Assembly (NCBI RefSeq): GCF_051846935.1
Contig: NZ_JBPYCS010000004.1
Location: 62,001 to 126,000, forward strand
Reading direction: 5' to 3'
DNA from: JBPYCR01 sp051846935
Lineage (GTDB): Bacteria; Bacillota; Bacilli; Bacillales; Amphibacillaceae
Length of the DNA stretch: 64,000 nucleotides
Below, in pieces: positions 17,341 to 27,131 of the stretch. The notes under the pieces were generated by a model. That model was not told the DNA's origin. It saw only the letters and a list, made by a program, of their open reading frames with translations, and did not search any database. The position numbers were made by a program, and so were the translations under genes. How positions within the stretch are numbered: position 1 is the first letter of the stretch; each line of letters begins with the position of its first letter.

Positions 17341-18810
17341 TTATATCTCCTTGGATCGAAGCGCTTTGCCTGCAATCAATCGATCATCAAAGTCATGTTT
17401 AATGCCATTTACTTCTTGGTACGTCTCATGCCCTTTCCCAGCAATTAAAACAATATCGTCCTTATTAGCTAAGTCTATCGCATGATAAATAGCTTCTTTA
17501 CGATCTTTTACAATTTCAAAATGATCCTCTTTCAACGCATTTGTCATATCGGCCAATATCGCTTCCGGATCTTCTGTTCTTGGATTATCCGATGTAAAAA
17601 TCGCCCAATCGGCATACTTTAATGCTGCATTTGCCATTAATGGTCTTTTAGTTCGGTCGCGATCTCCACCACATCCTACGACAACGTATACCTTTCGTTT
17701 CGAAAATTGTTTGATTGTTTGTAATACATTTTCTAAAGAGTCCTGTGTATGAGCATAGTCTACGATGACCGCAAAATCTTGCCCTTCCATCACTTGCTCG
17801 AACCGACCATTTACACCTTTCACTGCTTGCAGTGCTTCTTTTATAGTTGATAACGGAACGTTCATTGCAATGGCTGCTGCACTAGCTGCCAGCATATTGT
17901 AAACGTTAAATTTCCCAATCAAGTTACTGTTAATTTTCACTTTGCCAACTGGTGTTTCAAGTTCAAATGAGGTTTGCTTTATATCTAAGACTATGTTTGA
18001 CGCACGCACTTGTGCACCTTCTGTACAACCGTAAGTGAGAACGGCTTGAGATGTACTTTTTTGAATTAATCCATGATGTGGATCATCATAGTTAATAATT
18101 GCAAACTTTCTTTGCTTTTCATCGTAGTGACTTCCTAGTTGAGCAAACAGTAAGCTTTTAGCGCGCAAGTAATCATCCATATCTTTATGATAATCAAGAT
18201 GATCTTGTGACAGATTTGTAAAAATGGCTATATCAAAATTACATCCGTACACTCTACCTAAATCAAGTGCATGCGAAGAAACTTCCATCATAACGGCGTC
18301 GACATTTTCATTCGCCATTTGATGAAACATTTTTTGTAAAAAGAGTGCATCTGGAGTAGTGTTTTTCACAGGATAAGCCTGTTTACCAATTTTCATTTGA
18401 ATTGTGCCAATCAAGCCTGTTTTCATGCGGTGGTAATTACATATTGATTCTAGTAAGTACGTAACGGTCGTTTTCCCATTTGTTCCTGTCACCCCAATTA
18501 AGGGGAATTTCTGAGTAGGAAAATGGTAGAACTTCGTAGCAACCATAGCTAATGCTCTTGAAGTATCCGCAACAACAATCGTTGGTACGGATACGTTTAA
18601 CTCTTTTTCCGCAAGAATAGCTACGGCTCCATTCTCTATCGCAGCCAAAGCAAAGTCATGCCCATCTACAGTAAATCCTCGTATACAAATAAATAAGTCA
18701 CCTTGCTCTATGTTGCGATGATCGGTTTCAATTTTGTTAATTTCTAAATGACCTATTTCATTATTAATTTTATAATAGGGTAGAATAGAAAGAATTTCTT
18801 GTAGTTTCAT
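17341..18810 (-). CDS. murE: UDP-MurNAc-tripeptide synthetase MurE (meso-DAP adding)
   Basis: Adds the third amino acid of the peptidoglycan stem. The ATP loop FPLIGVTGTNGKTTVTYLLE lies near residue 105. The specificity motif TSDNPRTEDPEAI (about residue 400) is the DNPR form known from meso-diaminopimelate enzymes, so the wall is inferred to be meso-DAP type. The start is ATG 18810, 7 nt from GAGAGGA; a start at 18846 adds 12 residues with no family match. The 489-residue length fits. It is 113 bp downstream of spoVD. Confidence 0.96.
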   Translation of the reverse strand: MKLQEILSILPYYKINNEIGHLEINKIETDHRNIEQGDLFICIRGFTVDGHDFALAAIENGAVAILAEKELNVSVPTIVVADTSRALAMVATKFYHFPTQKFPLIGVTGTNGKTTVTYLLESICNYHRMKTGLIGTIQMKIGKQAYPVKNTTPDALFLQKMFHQMANENVDAVMMEVSSHALDLGRVYGCNFDIAIFTNLSQDHLDYHKDMDDYLRAKSLLFAQLGSHYDEKQRKFAIINYDDPHHGLIQKSTSQAVLTYGCTEGAQVRASNIVLDIKQTSFELETPVGKVKINSNLIGKFNVYNMLAASAAAIAMNVPLSTIKEALQAVKGVNGRFEQVMEGQDFAVIVDYAHTQDSLENVLQTIKQFSKRKVYVVVGCGGDRDRTKRPLMANAALKYADWAIFTSDNPRTEDPEAILADMTNALKEDHFEIVKDRKEAIYHAIDLANKDDIVLIAGKGHETYQEVNGIKHDFDDRLIAGKALRSKEI

Positions 18811-18923
18811 GGAAACGATCCTCTCTAACGATTTTCGAATAAGCATTGCAATACTCAGTTGTGTTTATATTCACCACAGAACTATAATTATGTCGTTTAA
18901 TTCCTTATCCAGTATATCAAATT

Positions 18924-20867
18924 TTATTCAGAATCACGATCGTTTTTATCCGATACGTAAATTCTGATTTTTGCACCTTGTTCCACTTTTGTTCCTGCTT
19001 GTGGCGCTTGATCGATAATATAACTTCCTTCTCCATACGTTTCAATTGATAAATTAGTCATATATTGCATTAAATTCTCCGTAGTAGTTCCTATTAAATC
19101 TGGCACTTCAACTTTTGGGCGATCCGGCCATTGATATTCCTTTTCAAGTCCTTCACTTCGCCGTTTTATCCCCATTGCACTAAGGCTATCCTCAATTATC
19201 GTACCGACAATTGGACCTGCGACAACACCACCGAATTGAACGACATCTTTCGGGTTATCAATTGCAACATATACGAGAATTTCTGGATCATCAACTGGTG
19301 CAAACCCGATAAATGAAACAATATGATTATTTTCTAAGTACTTCCCATTCTTTCCCACTTTTTGTGCTGTACCCGTTTTCCCGCCAACACGATAACCGTC
19401 TACATAAGCAGTTCTTCCAGTCCCTTTCGCTACTACGCTTTCTAATGCATGACGAACCTCTTTTGAAGTTGCTTCAGAGATTACACGCCCTTTCATTTTT
19501 GGTTCTACGTGTTCAACTATTTTTTCCGTTACAGGGTCGACCCACGCTTGTGCAATAAAAGGCTCATACAAAAAACCTCCGTTTATTGCAGCTGCCACTG
19601 CCATTACTTGTTGAATCGGTGTTACAGAAACACCTTGCCCAAAGGCAGTAGTCGCTAACTCTACCGGTCCAACATTCGCTTCTTTGAACAATATCCCGCT
19701 TCCTTCACCTTCTAAGTCAATCCCTGTTTTTTTTCCAAAGCCAAATTTATGGATGTACGTAAATAATTTTTCTTTCCCTAACTTTTGACCTAAGTTTACA
19801 AAGCCTGGGTTGCATGAGTTTTCTACAACCTCAAGATATGTTTGATGACCATGACCACCACTTTTCCAGCAACGTAATTTCGAGCTACCGACTTTAATAT
19901 GTCCTTTATCGTGGTAGTCATCTTTATACAGGTCAACAACCCCTTCTTCCAGTGCAGCTGATAATGTAATAATTTTAAACGTGGATCCCGGTTCATATGT
20001 GCTCCAGATCGGCAAGTTTCGGTCAAAAATAGAAGCCTCCACATCCTGGTAATTTGCAGGATCAAAGTTCGGCCTTGAAGACATGCCAAGTATGCCACCC
20101 GTTTTTGGATTAATTGCGATCGCTATTGCTCCATCTGGATTGTATTTTAAAACGGCTGCATTCAATTCTCTTTCCATAATTGTTTGTACTTTCAGATCTA
20201 TTGTCGTTTTTAAATGCAGCCCATCCTTTGGAGGCTTATAAATATCGGCAATTTCAGGAATTTTCCCCCCCTTAGCATCTGAAAAGTAAGATAAACTTCC
20301 TTCCTTGCCGCTTAATTTATCGTCGTAATAATCTTCTAGGCCCATTAGCCCTTGATTATCAATGCCAGTAAAGCCAAGTACATGAGATAAAAAGAATTCA
20401 TTCGGGTAGTGTCTACGTGAATCCTTAGCCAAATAAACACCGTCCATATTTAACGATTGGATAATGGATTCCTGCTTTTCTGTTATTTTTCGTCCTTCTG
20501 GGTGGATACGTACACTTGAGGAAGTTTTAGTAACTTGTTCATATGCCTTTTCTTCCGGCATATCTAGAATTTCCGCCAGTTTCCTTGCTGTTTCCTTTGG
20601 ATTGCTAACTTGTCTTGGTACGACAATTACGGATGGAGCGGACACATTTTCAACTAACACGTGACCATCCTTGTCCAATATCTGTCCCCGTTCTGCTTGA
20701 AACGCTATATCTCTGCTCCATGAATTAATTGCATCATTAGTTAACTCGCTTCCAATTACAAATTGTACATAGGCTAGACGACCAATAATAATACTAAATA
20801 TTAAAATGCCAAAAAGAAAAACAGCAACTATTCGTCTTCTTGTTGTTATAGTAGATACCCGTTTCAT
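18924..20867 (-). CDS. spoVD: Sporulation penicillin-binding protein SpoVD
   Basis: Class B transpeptidase for spore cortex peptidoglycan, the partner of SpoVE. One membrane anchor (about residues 15-37) is followed by a PBP dimerisation domain (AERGQILDKDGHVLVENVSA) and a transpeptidase domain with active-site STFK in TYEPGSTFKIITLSA, SCN in VVENSCNPGF and KTGTAQ in GGKTGTAQKVG. A single PASTA domain is at the C-terminus (VEVPDLIGTTTENL). The start is ATG 20867 (MKRVSTIT, 647 residues), with AAGGGGA well spaced; the ATG at 20903 lies before the ribosome binding site. It follows pbpB. Confidence 0.95.
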   Translation of the reverse strand: MKRVSTITTRRRIVAVFLFGILIFSIIIGRLAYVQFVIGSELTNDAINSWSRDIAFQAERGQILDKDGHVLVENVSAPSVIVVPRQVSNPKETARKLAEILDMPEEKAYEQVTKTSSSVRIHPEGRKITEKQESIIQSLNMDGVYLAKDSRRHYPNEFFLSHVLGFTGIDNQGLMGLEDYYDDKLSGKEGSLSYFSDAKGGKIPEIADIYKPPKDGLHLKTTIDLKVQTIMERELNAAVLKYNPDGAIAIAINPKTGGILGMSSRPNFDPANYQDVEASIFDRNLPIWSTYEPGSTFKIITLSAALEEGVVDLYKDDYHDKGHIKVGSSKLRCWKSGGHGHQTYLEVVENSCNPGFVNLGQKLGKEKLFTYIHKFGFGKKTGIDLEGEGSGILFKEANVGPVELATTAFGQGVSVTPIQQVMAVAAAINGGFLYEPFIAQAWVDPVTEKIVEHVEPKMKGRVISEATSKEVRHALESVVAKGTGRTAYVDGYRVGGKTGTAQKVGKNGKYLENNHIVSFIGFAPVDDPEILVYVAIDNPKDVVQFGGVVAGPIVGTIIEDSLSAMGIKRRSEGLEKEYQWPDRPKVEVPDLIGTTTENLMQYMTNLSIETYGEGSYIIDQAPQAGTKVEQGAKIRIYVSDKNDRDSE

Positions 20868-20940
20868 TTTCCATCCCCTTTTCATAGGTAGGCTTGTATC
20901 CACTATATGTCAATCAAAAATCGAATAGAACACTGTTTCT

Positions 20941-23142
20941 TTACGCTCCGCCTGCTTCATTATTCTCGTGTTTGTCCTTTTCTTCAGAAAAAGGTGGGGC
21001 TAATTTTACGTTTAACTTCATTTGTTTATCTAAGTGCTTTCCTTCTTTAATACTTTGGCTTACAACATACCCTGTTCCTTCCATCTCAACATCTAAGTTC
21101 GTCATCCGAGCCAACTGACTCACTTGTCGATAAGACCAACCAATTACATTTGGCATCGTCGGTTGATCCGTTATAACTAGGATAGGATCAGATGGTACGA
21201 CTTCGTCATCGGGATCCACACTCATCGCAGTAACGCTTTTACCATTACCAACAATTGTATAGTTCAGCCCTATTTCTTTTAGCTTTTCTACAGCTATATC
21301 TATTGTCTCACCAATTATTTGAGGAGCTTTTACAGTTTCCGCCTTATTATTTGAGCTTTCTTTATCGGGCTCTATGTTTAAATAATGAAGGCCCGTTTCC
21401 ATTACGTTGTTAAAAATAAATGAAACCGGTGCTGATCCAGCTTCTGTTGGCTTAAGCTGCGGTTGTGTAACAGACACATGCATCATTAAGCGCGGGTCAT
21501 CTTTAGGTGCCATCCCCAAAAACGAAAAAATATAATTATTGTGTCCCGTCAAGTAGCCTCGTGCATCTGGATTTGGTATTTCAGCTGTACCTGTCTTCCC
21601 TACAACAGAGTAATCATCTAACCGAAACGGTTTTCCAGTTCCCTTTTCAGAATTCACTACTAAATCGAGCAAGTCAATTACTTGCTTTGCTGTACTTTCA
21701 GAAATTGGTTCACCTACTACGTTAGGTGTTTTTTCCTCAATAATTTCATTTGATGCTGGATCAACAATTTTCTTTATAATGTATGGTTGTACCATTTTCC
21801 CACCATTTGCAATTGCCGTTGCAGCTTTCATTTGCTGGATTGGAGTCATTGTGCTCCCTTGGCCAAAGGCACTCGTTAATTTCTCTCTGGGGTGGTTATA
21901 TAATATTTGGCCTGCGACCTCACCTGGCAAATCTATGTTTGTTTTTTTGTCCAGATCAAACGCCTTTAAATACTCCAAGAATTTTTCAGGTCCTAATTTT
22001 TCCCAAACTAACTTGGAAGCTGCTACGTTTGAAGAGCGTTGCAACCCTTCATCATAAGTAATCGAACCCCAACCACGACCACCGTTATGATCATGAACAG
22101 GTGAGATCTTTTCATGAATCTTGTATTTTCCAGACTTATACCATTCATTTCCGTTATAAACACCCGCATCTATTGCGGCAGCCCATGTAAACATTTTCAC
22201 TGTTGAACCAGGCTCAAATGGAGTCGATACTACATCATTGTACCAATTTTGTACATTTGCTGGATTGTTTGGATTGTAGCTCGGGCGGTTACTCATTGCA
22301 ATGATTTCTCCTGTTTTTGGATTCATTACAACGGCAGTAATTCGTTTTGGCTCATATTCTTCATCCACTTGATTCATTACATCTTCCAACAATGTTTGAA
22401 TCTTTTGGTCCATTGTTAAATAAATATCTTTCCCATCTACTGGCTGTTGGATAACTTCATTTGGGTCTAAAAGTTTTTTATTATAACGATCTCGCTCATA
22501 AGAAATACGCCCTTGTTTCCCGCTTAAAATATCATCCATTACTTTTTCCATACCAGTAATACCTTTAATTTCTTCATCGCCTTCTTCTTTTCTTGCAAAG
22601 CCAATGATATGCGAGGCGAACATTCCATTTGGATAATAACGTACCGACTCTTTTGAAAACTGTATGCCAGGTAAATTTAGAGCTTCAATTTCATCTTTTA
22701 ATTGTTGTGATAACGCTTTTCCGTTCTTACCAAACTCAACTTGAAACAAACCCTTCTCTTTGCCTGTTTCAATTCTCTCAACAATTTCCTGCTGCTCCAT
22801 ATTTAATAATGGAGCAAGAGCGGCTGCCGTCGATTGAGAGTCTTCAACATGCTTCGGTTCTTTCTGATTATCGGAATAAAGTTCATCGACTATTGCATAG
22901 ATACGAAAGGTTGGTCGATCATACGCCAACGTCATTCCAATATTATCAAATATCTTTCCTCTTTCCGCATCGATTGTATACGATGCGGATCTTTTTTGTT
23001 TCGCCCATTCTTCCAATGAAACACCGTTTATTTCTCCTGTTGCTTGTATATACAAAAATCTACCTGTTAGAAGGACAAACAGGCACACAAACAAACAAAT
23101 TAATACAGCTGTCATAAAATGGGTGCGTTCATTCTTTTTCAT
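20941..23142 (-). CDS. pbpB: Septal transpeptidase PBP2B
   Basis: Class B penicillin-binding protein essential for vegetative septum synthesis, working with FtsW. It has a membrane anchor (about residues 9-29), a dimerisation domain (DAERGKIFDNIGMTLAYD), a transpeptidase domain with STVK in PFEPGSTVKMFTWA, SSN in LQRSSNVAASK and KTGTAE in VVGKTGTAEIP, and two C-terminal PASTA domains (about 615-720). The 733 residues match the PbpB length. It is 16 bp downstream of ftsL and 73 bp upstream of spoVD. Confidence 0.96.
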   Translation of the reverse strand: MKKNERTHFMTAVLICLFVCLFVLLTGRFLYIQATGEINGVSLEEWAKQKRSASYTIDAERGKIFDNIGMTLAYDRPTFRIYAIVDELYSDNQKEPKHVEDSQSTAAALAPLLNMEQQEIVERIETGKEKGLFQVEFGKNGKALSQQLKDEIEALNLPGIQFSKESVRYYPNGMFASHIIGFARKEEGDEEIKGITGMEKVMDDILSGKQGRISYERDRYNKKLLDPNEVIQQPVDGKDIYLTMDQKIQTLLEDVMNQVDEEYEPKRITAVVMNPKTGEIIAMSNRPSYNPNNPANVQNWYNDVVSTPFEPGSTVKMFTWAAAIDAGVYNGNEWYKSGKYKIHEKISPVHDHNGGRGWGSITYDEGLQRSSNVAASKLVWEKLGPEKFLEYLKAFDLDKKTNIDLPGEVAGQILYNHPREKLTSAFGQGSTMTPIQQMKAATAIANGGKMVQPYIIKKIVDPASNEIIEEKTPNVVGEPISESTAKQVIDLLDLVVNSEKGTGKPFRLDDYSVVGKTGTAEIPNPDARGYLTGHNNYIFSFLGMAPKDDPRLMMHVSVTQPQLKPTEAGSAPVSFIFNNVMETGLHYLNIEPDKESSNNKAETVKAPQIIGETIDIAVEKLKEIGLNYTIVGNGKSVTAMSVDPDDEVVPSDPILVITDQPTMPNVIGWSYRQVSQLARMTNLDVEMEGTGYVVSQSIKEGKHLDKQMKLNVKLAPPFSEEKDKHENNEAGGA

Positions 23143-23158
23143 ATCATTTCCACCTTGA

Positions 23159-23533
23159 CTAGTTGTTCAAAGCGTTTGCTTGTTTCACCTGAGCATCTTG
23201 GATTTTTAACCCGTTCTCTTTGGCTGTTTTTGTTATTCTTTCCGGCCTACTCAATTCTTTTACTTGAAATAATAACCCTTCATTTTTTAGCTGCTGATTT
23301 TGCACAGAGTGTTCAAGTGACTGTAGCTCTCTATTTAACGTATCGGTAGAAGATGAATAAAATACAATATATGCTCCGGCAATTATTAAACAGAAAGCTA
23401 CGATGGAATACAATGCTTTTTCACCTTTTGTAATCCAGCTCTGTTTATGTACTTTTATTGTAACCTGCTTTTTCCTTTGTGGTGTAGTAGCATGTACTCC
23501 TTGTTGCCAATCTCTAGCCTGACTTGTATTCAT
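23159..23533 (-). CDS. ftsL: Cell division protein FtsL
   Basis: Bitopic divisome protein with a cytoplasmic basic tail, one membrane segment (about residues 40-62, ALYSIVAFCLIIAGAYIVFY) and an extracellular leucine-zipper-like coiled coil ending in KENGLKIQDAQVKQ. The start is ATG 23533, overlapping the rsmH stop as ATGA and spaced 8 nt from AAGGGTGG; a GTG at 23545 would lie too near the ribosome binding site. The 124-residue length is normal, and the position between rsmH and pbpB is diagnostic because FtsL diverges quickly in sequence. Confidence 0.93.
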   Translation of the reverse strand: MNTSQARDWQQGVHATTPQRKKQVTIKVHKQSWITKGEKALYSIVAFCLIIAGAYIVFYSSSTDTLNRELQSLEHSVQNQQLKNEGLLFQVKELSRPERITKTAKENGLKIQDAQVKQANALNN

Positions 23534-24510
23534 TTCTTTAGCCACCCTTCCTCGTATGCAAATTCATTATCCCATACGGTCGTTTTCTCTACGATTCTTA
23601 ATTTTGAAGAACGAGATCTTCTATTTTCGTGAACCTCTGCTTCATTAGGTATGATCGGTTTCTTCGTTATTAACTTAAAAGGTGCCTCATAGCCCTCAGG
23701 AATGATCGGTAACCCACGAGGTATTTCTTTACGTGTACTCCACTTTTTGAATGCTTGCTTACATATCCTGTCCTCTAAAGAGTGAAACGTAATTACTGCA
23801 ATTCTCCCTTTTAAATCAACAACGTTGGCCGCTTGGTGCAACGCGTCGTTGAAAGCCGCTAGTTCATCATTGACTGCAATTCGTACCGCCTGAAAAATTC
23901 GCTTCGCAGGATGCCCGCCTGTTCGACGTGCAGCTGCTGGAATTGCCTCTTTAATCACTTCAACAAGCTGTAGCGTTGTTTCTATTGGTTTTGTTTGTCG
24001 ATAGCTTTCAATCTTCCGTGCAATTTGCTTTGAAAATTTTTCCTCGCCATACTTATAAAATATAGAAACGAGCCTTTCATATGGCCATTCATTTACAATA
24101 TTATAAGCTGTCAATGAAGCATTTTGATTCATCCGCATGTCCAATCGTGCGTCTTGATGATAACTAAAGCCTCTCTCCCCTTTATCTAGCTGTGGAGAAG
24201 ATACTCCTAGATCAAAAAGCACACCATCAACATATGTAATTCCTAACTGTTCGAGTTCTGTTTGCAAATATCTAAAATTAGCGTGAACAAAGGTCGTCCG
24301 ATCAAGATAATTTTTTAGGTTTTCTTTTGCAGCTAACAATGCATGTTTATCTTGATCAAATGCAATTAAGCGACCCTTATCTCCAAGACGGGAAGCAATC
24401 TCAAGTGAGTGTCCTGCACCACCAACTGTGCAATCAACATAAATACCGTCTGGTTTAATTGCCAGTCCTTGAATTGTTTCACTCTTTAACACACTATAGT
24501 GATCAAACAT
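23530..24510 (-). CDS. rsmH: 16S rRNA m4C1402 methyltransferase RsmH (MraW)
   Basis: S-adenosylmethionine-dependent N4-methyltransferase acting on C1402 of 16S rRNA. The 326 residues show the N-terminal HYSVLKSETIQGLAI, the SAM site DGIYVDCTVGGAGHSLEI, GVLFDLGVSSPQLDKGERGF, and the C-terminal TFHSLEDRICKQ. It starts at an ATG after GCAGGTGGATGT. It lies 28 bp downstream of mraZ and overlaps ftsL by 4 bp. Confidence 0.97.
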   Translation of the reverse strand: MFDHYSVLKSETIQGLAIKPDGIYVDCTVGGAGHSLEIASRLGDKGRLIAFDQDKHALLAAKENLKNYLDRTTFVHANFRYLQTELEQLGITYVDGVLFDLGVSSPQLDKGERGFSYHQDARLDMRMNQNASLTAYNIVNEWPYERLVSIFYKYGEEKFSKQIARKIESYRQTKPIETTLQLVEVIKEAIPAAARRTGGHPAKRIFQAVRIAVNDELAAFNDALHQAANVVDLKGRIAVITFHSLEDRICKQAFKKWSTRKEIPRGLPIIPEGYEAPFKLITKKPIIPNEAEVHENRRSRSSKLRIVEKTTVWDNEFAYEEGWLKK

Positions 24511-24538
24511 ACATCCACCTGCTTTTCACATTACAAAA

Positions 24539-24970
24539 TTAAATTTCAAAATCCATCAGGTTCTCAGCTATCTCACCAAAAGACCCTTCTGATTCATTAA
24601 AGTAGTCTTCCCAAATAGTGCTAGACCAAACCTCAACCCGATTGGATACACCGATAACGACACATTCTTTTTCCAATAAAGCATAATTTCTTAATGGCTG
24701 TGGAATATTTATTCTGCCTTGCTTATCCACTTCACATTCCATAGCACCCGAAAAGAAAAACCGTGTAAATGCTCGAGCGTCTTTTTTTGTAAGGGGAAGC
24801 TTCTTTAGTTTTTCCTCTAGATCCTTCCATTCATCCATAGGGTAAATAAAAAGACACTTATCTAAGCCGCGTGTAACAACAAATTCCTCACCAAGTCCAG
24901 CTCTAAACTTCGCCGGAACAATCATTCGGCCTTTCGTATCGATATTATGTTGAAATTCCCCCATGAACAT
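24539..24970 (-). CDS. mraZ: Transcriptional regulator MraZ
   Basis: DNA-binding regulator of the dcw cluster, built from two AbrB-like swapped-hairpin domains. The 143 residues begin MFMGEFQHNIDTKGRMIVPA and contain the second repeat ECEVDKQGRINIPQPLRNYA. It is the first gene of the cluster. Three direct 10-bp repeats of the MraZ-box type lie about 40-70 bp upstream, so it probably represses its own operon. A GGGG run 8 nt upstream of the ATG acts as the ribosome binding site. Confidence 0.97.
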   Translation of the reverse strand: MFMGEFQHNIDTKGRMIVPAKFRAGLGEEFVVTRGLDKCLFIYPMDEWKDLEEKLKKLPLTKKDARAFTRFFFSGAMECEVDKQGRINIPQPLRNYALLEKECVVIGVSNRVEVWSSTIWEDYFNESEGSFGEIAENLMDFEI

Positions 24971-25008
24971 ATGGTTCGCCCCACTTTAAATGGATCAATG
25001 TTTCTATA

Positions 25009-25038
25009 ATGTTACCACATTGCCCCACATTTCACCAC
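25009..25038 (-). promoter_or_regulatory. MraZ box: three tandem 10-bp repeats upstream of mraZ
   Basis: On the minus strand GTGGTGAAAT, GTGGGGCAAT and GTGGTAACAT follow one another without gaps. A further GTGGGGCGA is at 24985-24977. Known MraZ operators are repeats with a TGGG core at a 10-bp period, so autoregulation of the dcw operon is inferred. Confidence 0.8.
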
Positions 25039-25307
25039 TCTATTTTTTAAAAAGAAATACATAAATTAGAAATTGGTCTAATATACCTATAAGAGCACCG
25101 AAATCCTTGTCATGGAGATTGATTTCCTCACATCTAAAATTGAGAGAAATGCGATTTTATCACATGTTTTCTCACTGTTTTTATAAAAAGGAAACAAAGC
25201 AGTGTTGTTGAGGAAGGTGCGTTTTTAAAAAGGTGGGGATTTGTGGTAGGTTTTGTATCGTATTTCTACTGGTACAAATTTAGGAGCTTGAACTTTTATA
25301 AAGTACC

Positions 25308-25354
25308 AAATAATAAAAGATAAAAGACGGAGGTATATGCAACCTCCGTCTTTT
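25308..25354 (-). terminator. Rho-independent terminator of bshC
   Basis: A perfect 13-bp stem pairs 25322-25334 with 25342-25354 (AAAAGACGGAGGT against ACCTCCGTCTTTT) and is followed on the minus strand by TTATCTTTTATT. It starts 4 bp after the bshC stop. Confidence 0.93.
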
Positions 25355-25358
25355 ATCT

Positions 25359-26981
25359 TTATAAATATACGAGATAATGCTCGTTTTCTAATGAACAATC
25401 TACGTTAACTAATTCGTGTAAAAATGAAGCGCCATGTTTATTCAAAAAGGAAAGAATGTTCCATGTTCTTTCCTGTAGTCCACCATTTGGATGCAATACC
25501 ATGTTTAGCTTATCGAATTGGGCGATTGTTTTTTCGTTCTTTTCTTCAACTGCTTGACACATTTTTTTCTCTAAAAAGTCTATTTCCTTATATAAATTGT
25601 GTACGTTTTTATGAGCAAGCGCCCCGATATCGGATCGAATTTCCTGCGCCGCTTTGTTAAGTGGTTTGTGTACTCGATAAATCGCTTCTTTAATATGCGC
25701 TGTCATCTGATCTATTGGAGGATCATGTTGCATGGACAGCCAGTTAATCTTTTGTTCATCTATACCTCTCGTTATTGCTTCATCTGGATGAATCGTTAGT
25801 CGCGTTAATAGTTTTTCTATAGTTGCATCTACATATGAAAAGGAGAGACGCGGAAGGACTGGCGGCATTTCAATATCAAAACAATGAAACATTTGTTTTA
25901 GAGCAGCCCAATAGCTAATTTCACCTGGCCCACCTATAAACGCTAATACCGGAAACAATAGCTCTTGCATTAAAGGACGAGTAACGACATTGTTGCTCAA
26001 CAGATCCGGCTTATTTCTAGCGATTTCGATTAACTCATCTGTTGTAAATGATATTTCGTTTTGCTTGCCTACCCAGGCTCCTTGCTCATTTCGCTTAAGT
26101 AAAATCCTTTCATTCTCATCCAAGTAAAAAAGATGAGCATCGTCTAATTGAACATCGAGTGAAGTGCCATATCCTGCTTGATTTAAATGATGGTTTGTTC
26201 GATAAACGGCCTCCGCAATATCTGGTTGCTTATTTATATAATCAACAAAATAGGTACTTTCTAGCTGTCGTGCATCGGCATGGTTTGAATCAAATAAAAC
26301 GAGTCCTTCTTTGTTGAAAAGCTGAAATAACAACCGGGCAAAAAAGTCTACATACGTTCCTGACTTTTCTAAGCACGTTGCAACGATCTCCTGTATTGAT
26401 TTCGTATATTCAGTCTCTTGGAGTTGTTCTAGCAGATCGGTAAACCACTTATCGAAATGCTCCTTATCTAGCTGTTGTTTAGATATAGGACTTTTCTCTA
26501 ATCCGGATGATTGGAATACGTACTTGTGCATACGCTTTTGATTTGGAAGCCAAATGTGATTGATCTCCTCAAAATCATGATCTTCTCCTGCAATCCAAAA
26601 TACGGGTATAACTGGTATACCTAGCTTTATTTCTTCTTTTTTTGCATATTGTATAATGGAGATCACTTTATTAATTGTATACATTGGTCCGGTTAATACG
26701 CCAGCTTGTTGTCCACCAATTACAACAACACTGCTTTTATCTTTCAACCGTTCTATTTGTCTTAATGTCGTTGCTGGAGCGCCCCACGCTTTATTCATAG
26801 CTTGTAATTTTTCTGATAATTCGACTCGATTGAACGACCGATTGCTAAGCGCCTTTATTCTTTCGGGCGAAAAAGTTTGAAAAGGGGAATAATCGAAATA
26901 GGACAAAATGTCATCCTTTCCATTACGATAATCTTTCATTAATTTACTTTCATTCGTTAATTGTACCGGCTTAATCCGCAT
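25359..26981 (-). CDS. bshC: Bacillithiol biosynthesis cysteine-adding enzyme BshC
   Basis: Assigned to the last step of bacillithiol synthesis, adding cysteine to GlcN-malate. The 540-residue length and motifs VVIGGQQAGVLTGPMYT, PVFWIAGEDHDFEEINHIW and LAFIGGPGEISYWAALK are typical of BshC (YllA), a Rossmann-like core with a C-terminal coiled coil (about 430-500). The ATG has AAGGGAG upstream. It lies 150 bp downstream of the DUF3397 gene and next to mraZ, as in B. subtilis. It implies that the organism uses bacillithiol. Confidence 0.95.
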   Translation of the reverse strand: MRIKPVQLTNESKLMKDYRNGKDDILSYFDYSPFQTFSPERIKALSNRSFNRVELSEKLQAMNKAWGAPATTLRQIERLKDKSSVVVIGGQQAGVLTGPMYTINKVISIIQYAKKEEIKLGIPVIPVFWIAGEDHDFEEINHIWLPNQKRMHKYVFQSSGLEKSPISKQQLDKEHFDKWFTDLLEQLQETEYTKSIQEIVATCLEKSGTYVDFFARLLFQLFNKEGLVLFDSNHADARQLESTYFVDYINKQPDIAEAVYRTNHHLNQAGYGTSLDVQLDDAHLFYLDENERILLKRNEQGAWVGKQNEISFTTDELIEIARNKPDLLSNNVVTRPLMQELLFPVLAFIGGPGEISYWAALKQMFHCFDIEMPPVLPRLSFSYVDATIEKLLTRLTIHPDEAITRGIDEQKINWLSMQHDPPIDQMTAHIKEAIYRVHKPLNKAAQEIRSDIGALAHKNVHNLYKEIDFLEKKMCQAVEEKNEKTIAQFDKLNMVLHPNGGLQERTWNILSFLNKHGASFLHELVNVDCSLENEHYLVYL

Positions 26982-27131
26982 CGACGAGAACTCCCTTTAT
27001 AATAATAGTATCCATACTATATATTACATAATCCAGTTCTTTTTTTCATATATTCTGTTTGTATGATTGAGTCATGGTTGTATCGGCGAGCAATCCACCA
27101 ACAGAGCACCTTGAGCTTATAATAAATCCGT

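Larger units (their letters stand above)
24971..25358. other. Intergenic region mraZ-bshC
   Basis: About 390 bp. It holds the MraZ boxes (25009-25038), the presumed dcw promoter and the bshC terminator (25308-25354). Nothing else was recognised, though the purine-rich stretch at 25190-25250 has no explanation. Confidence 0.65.
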
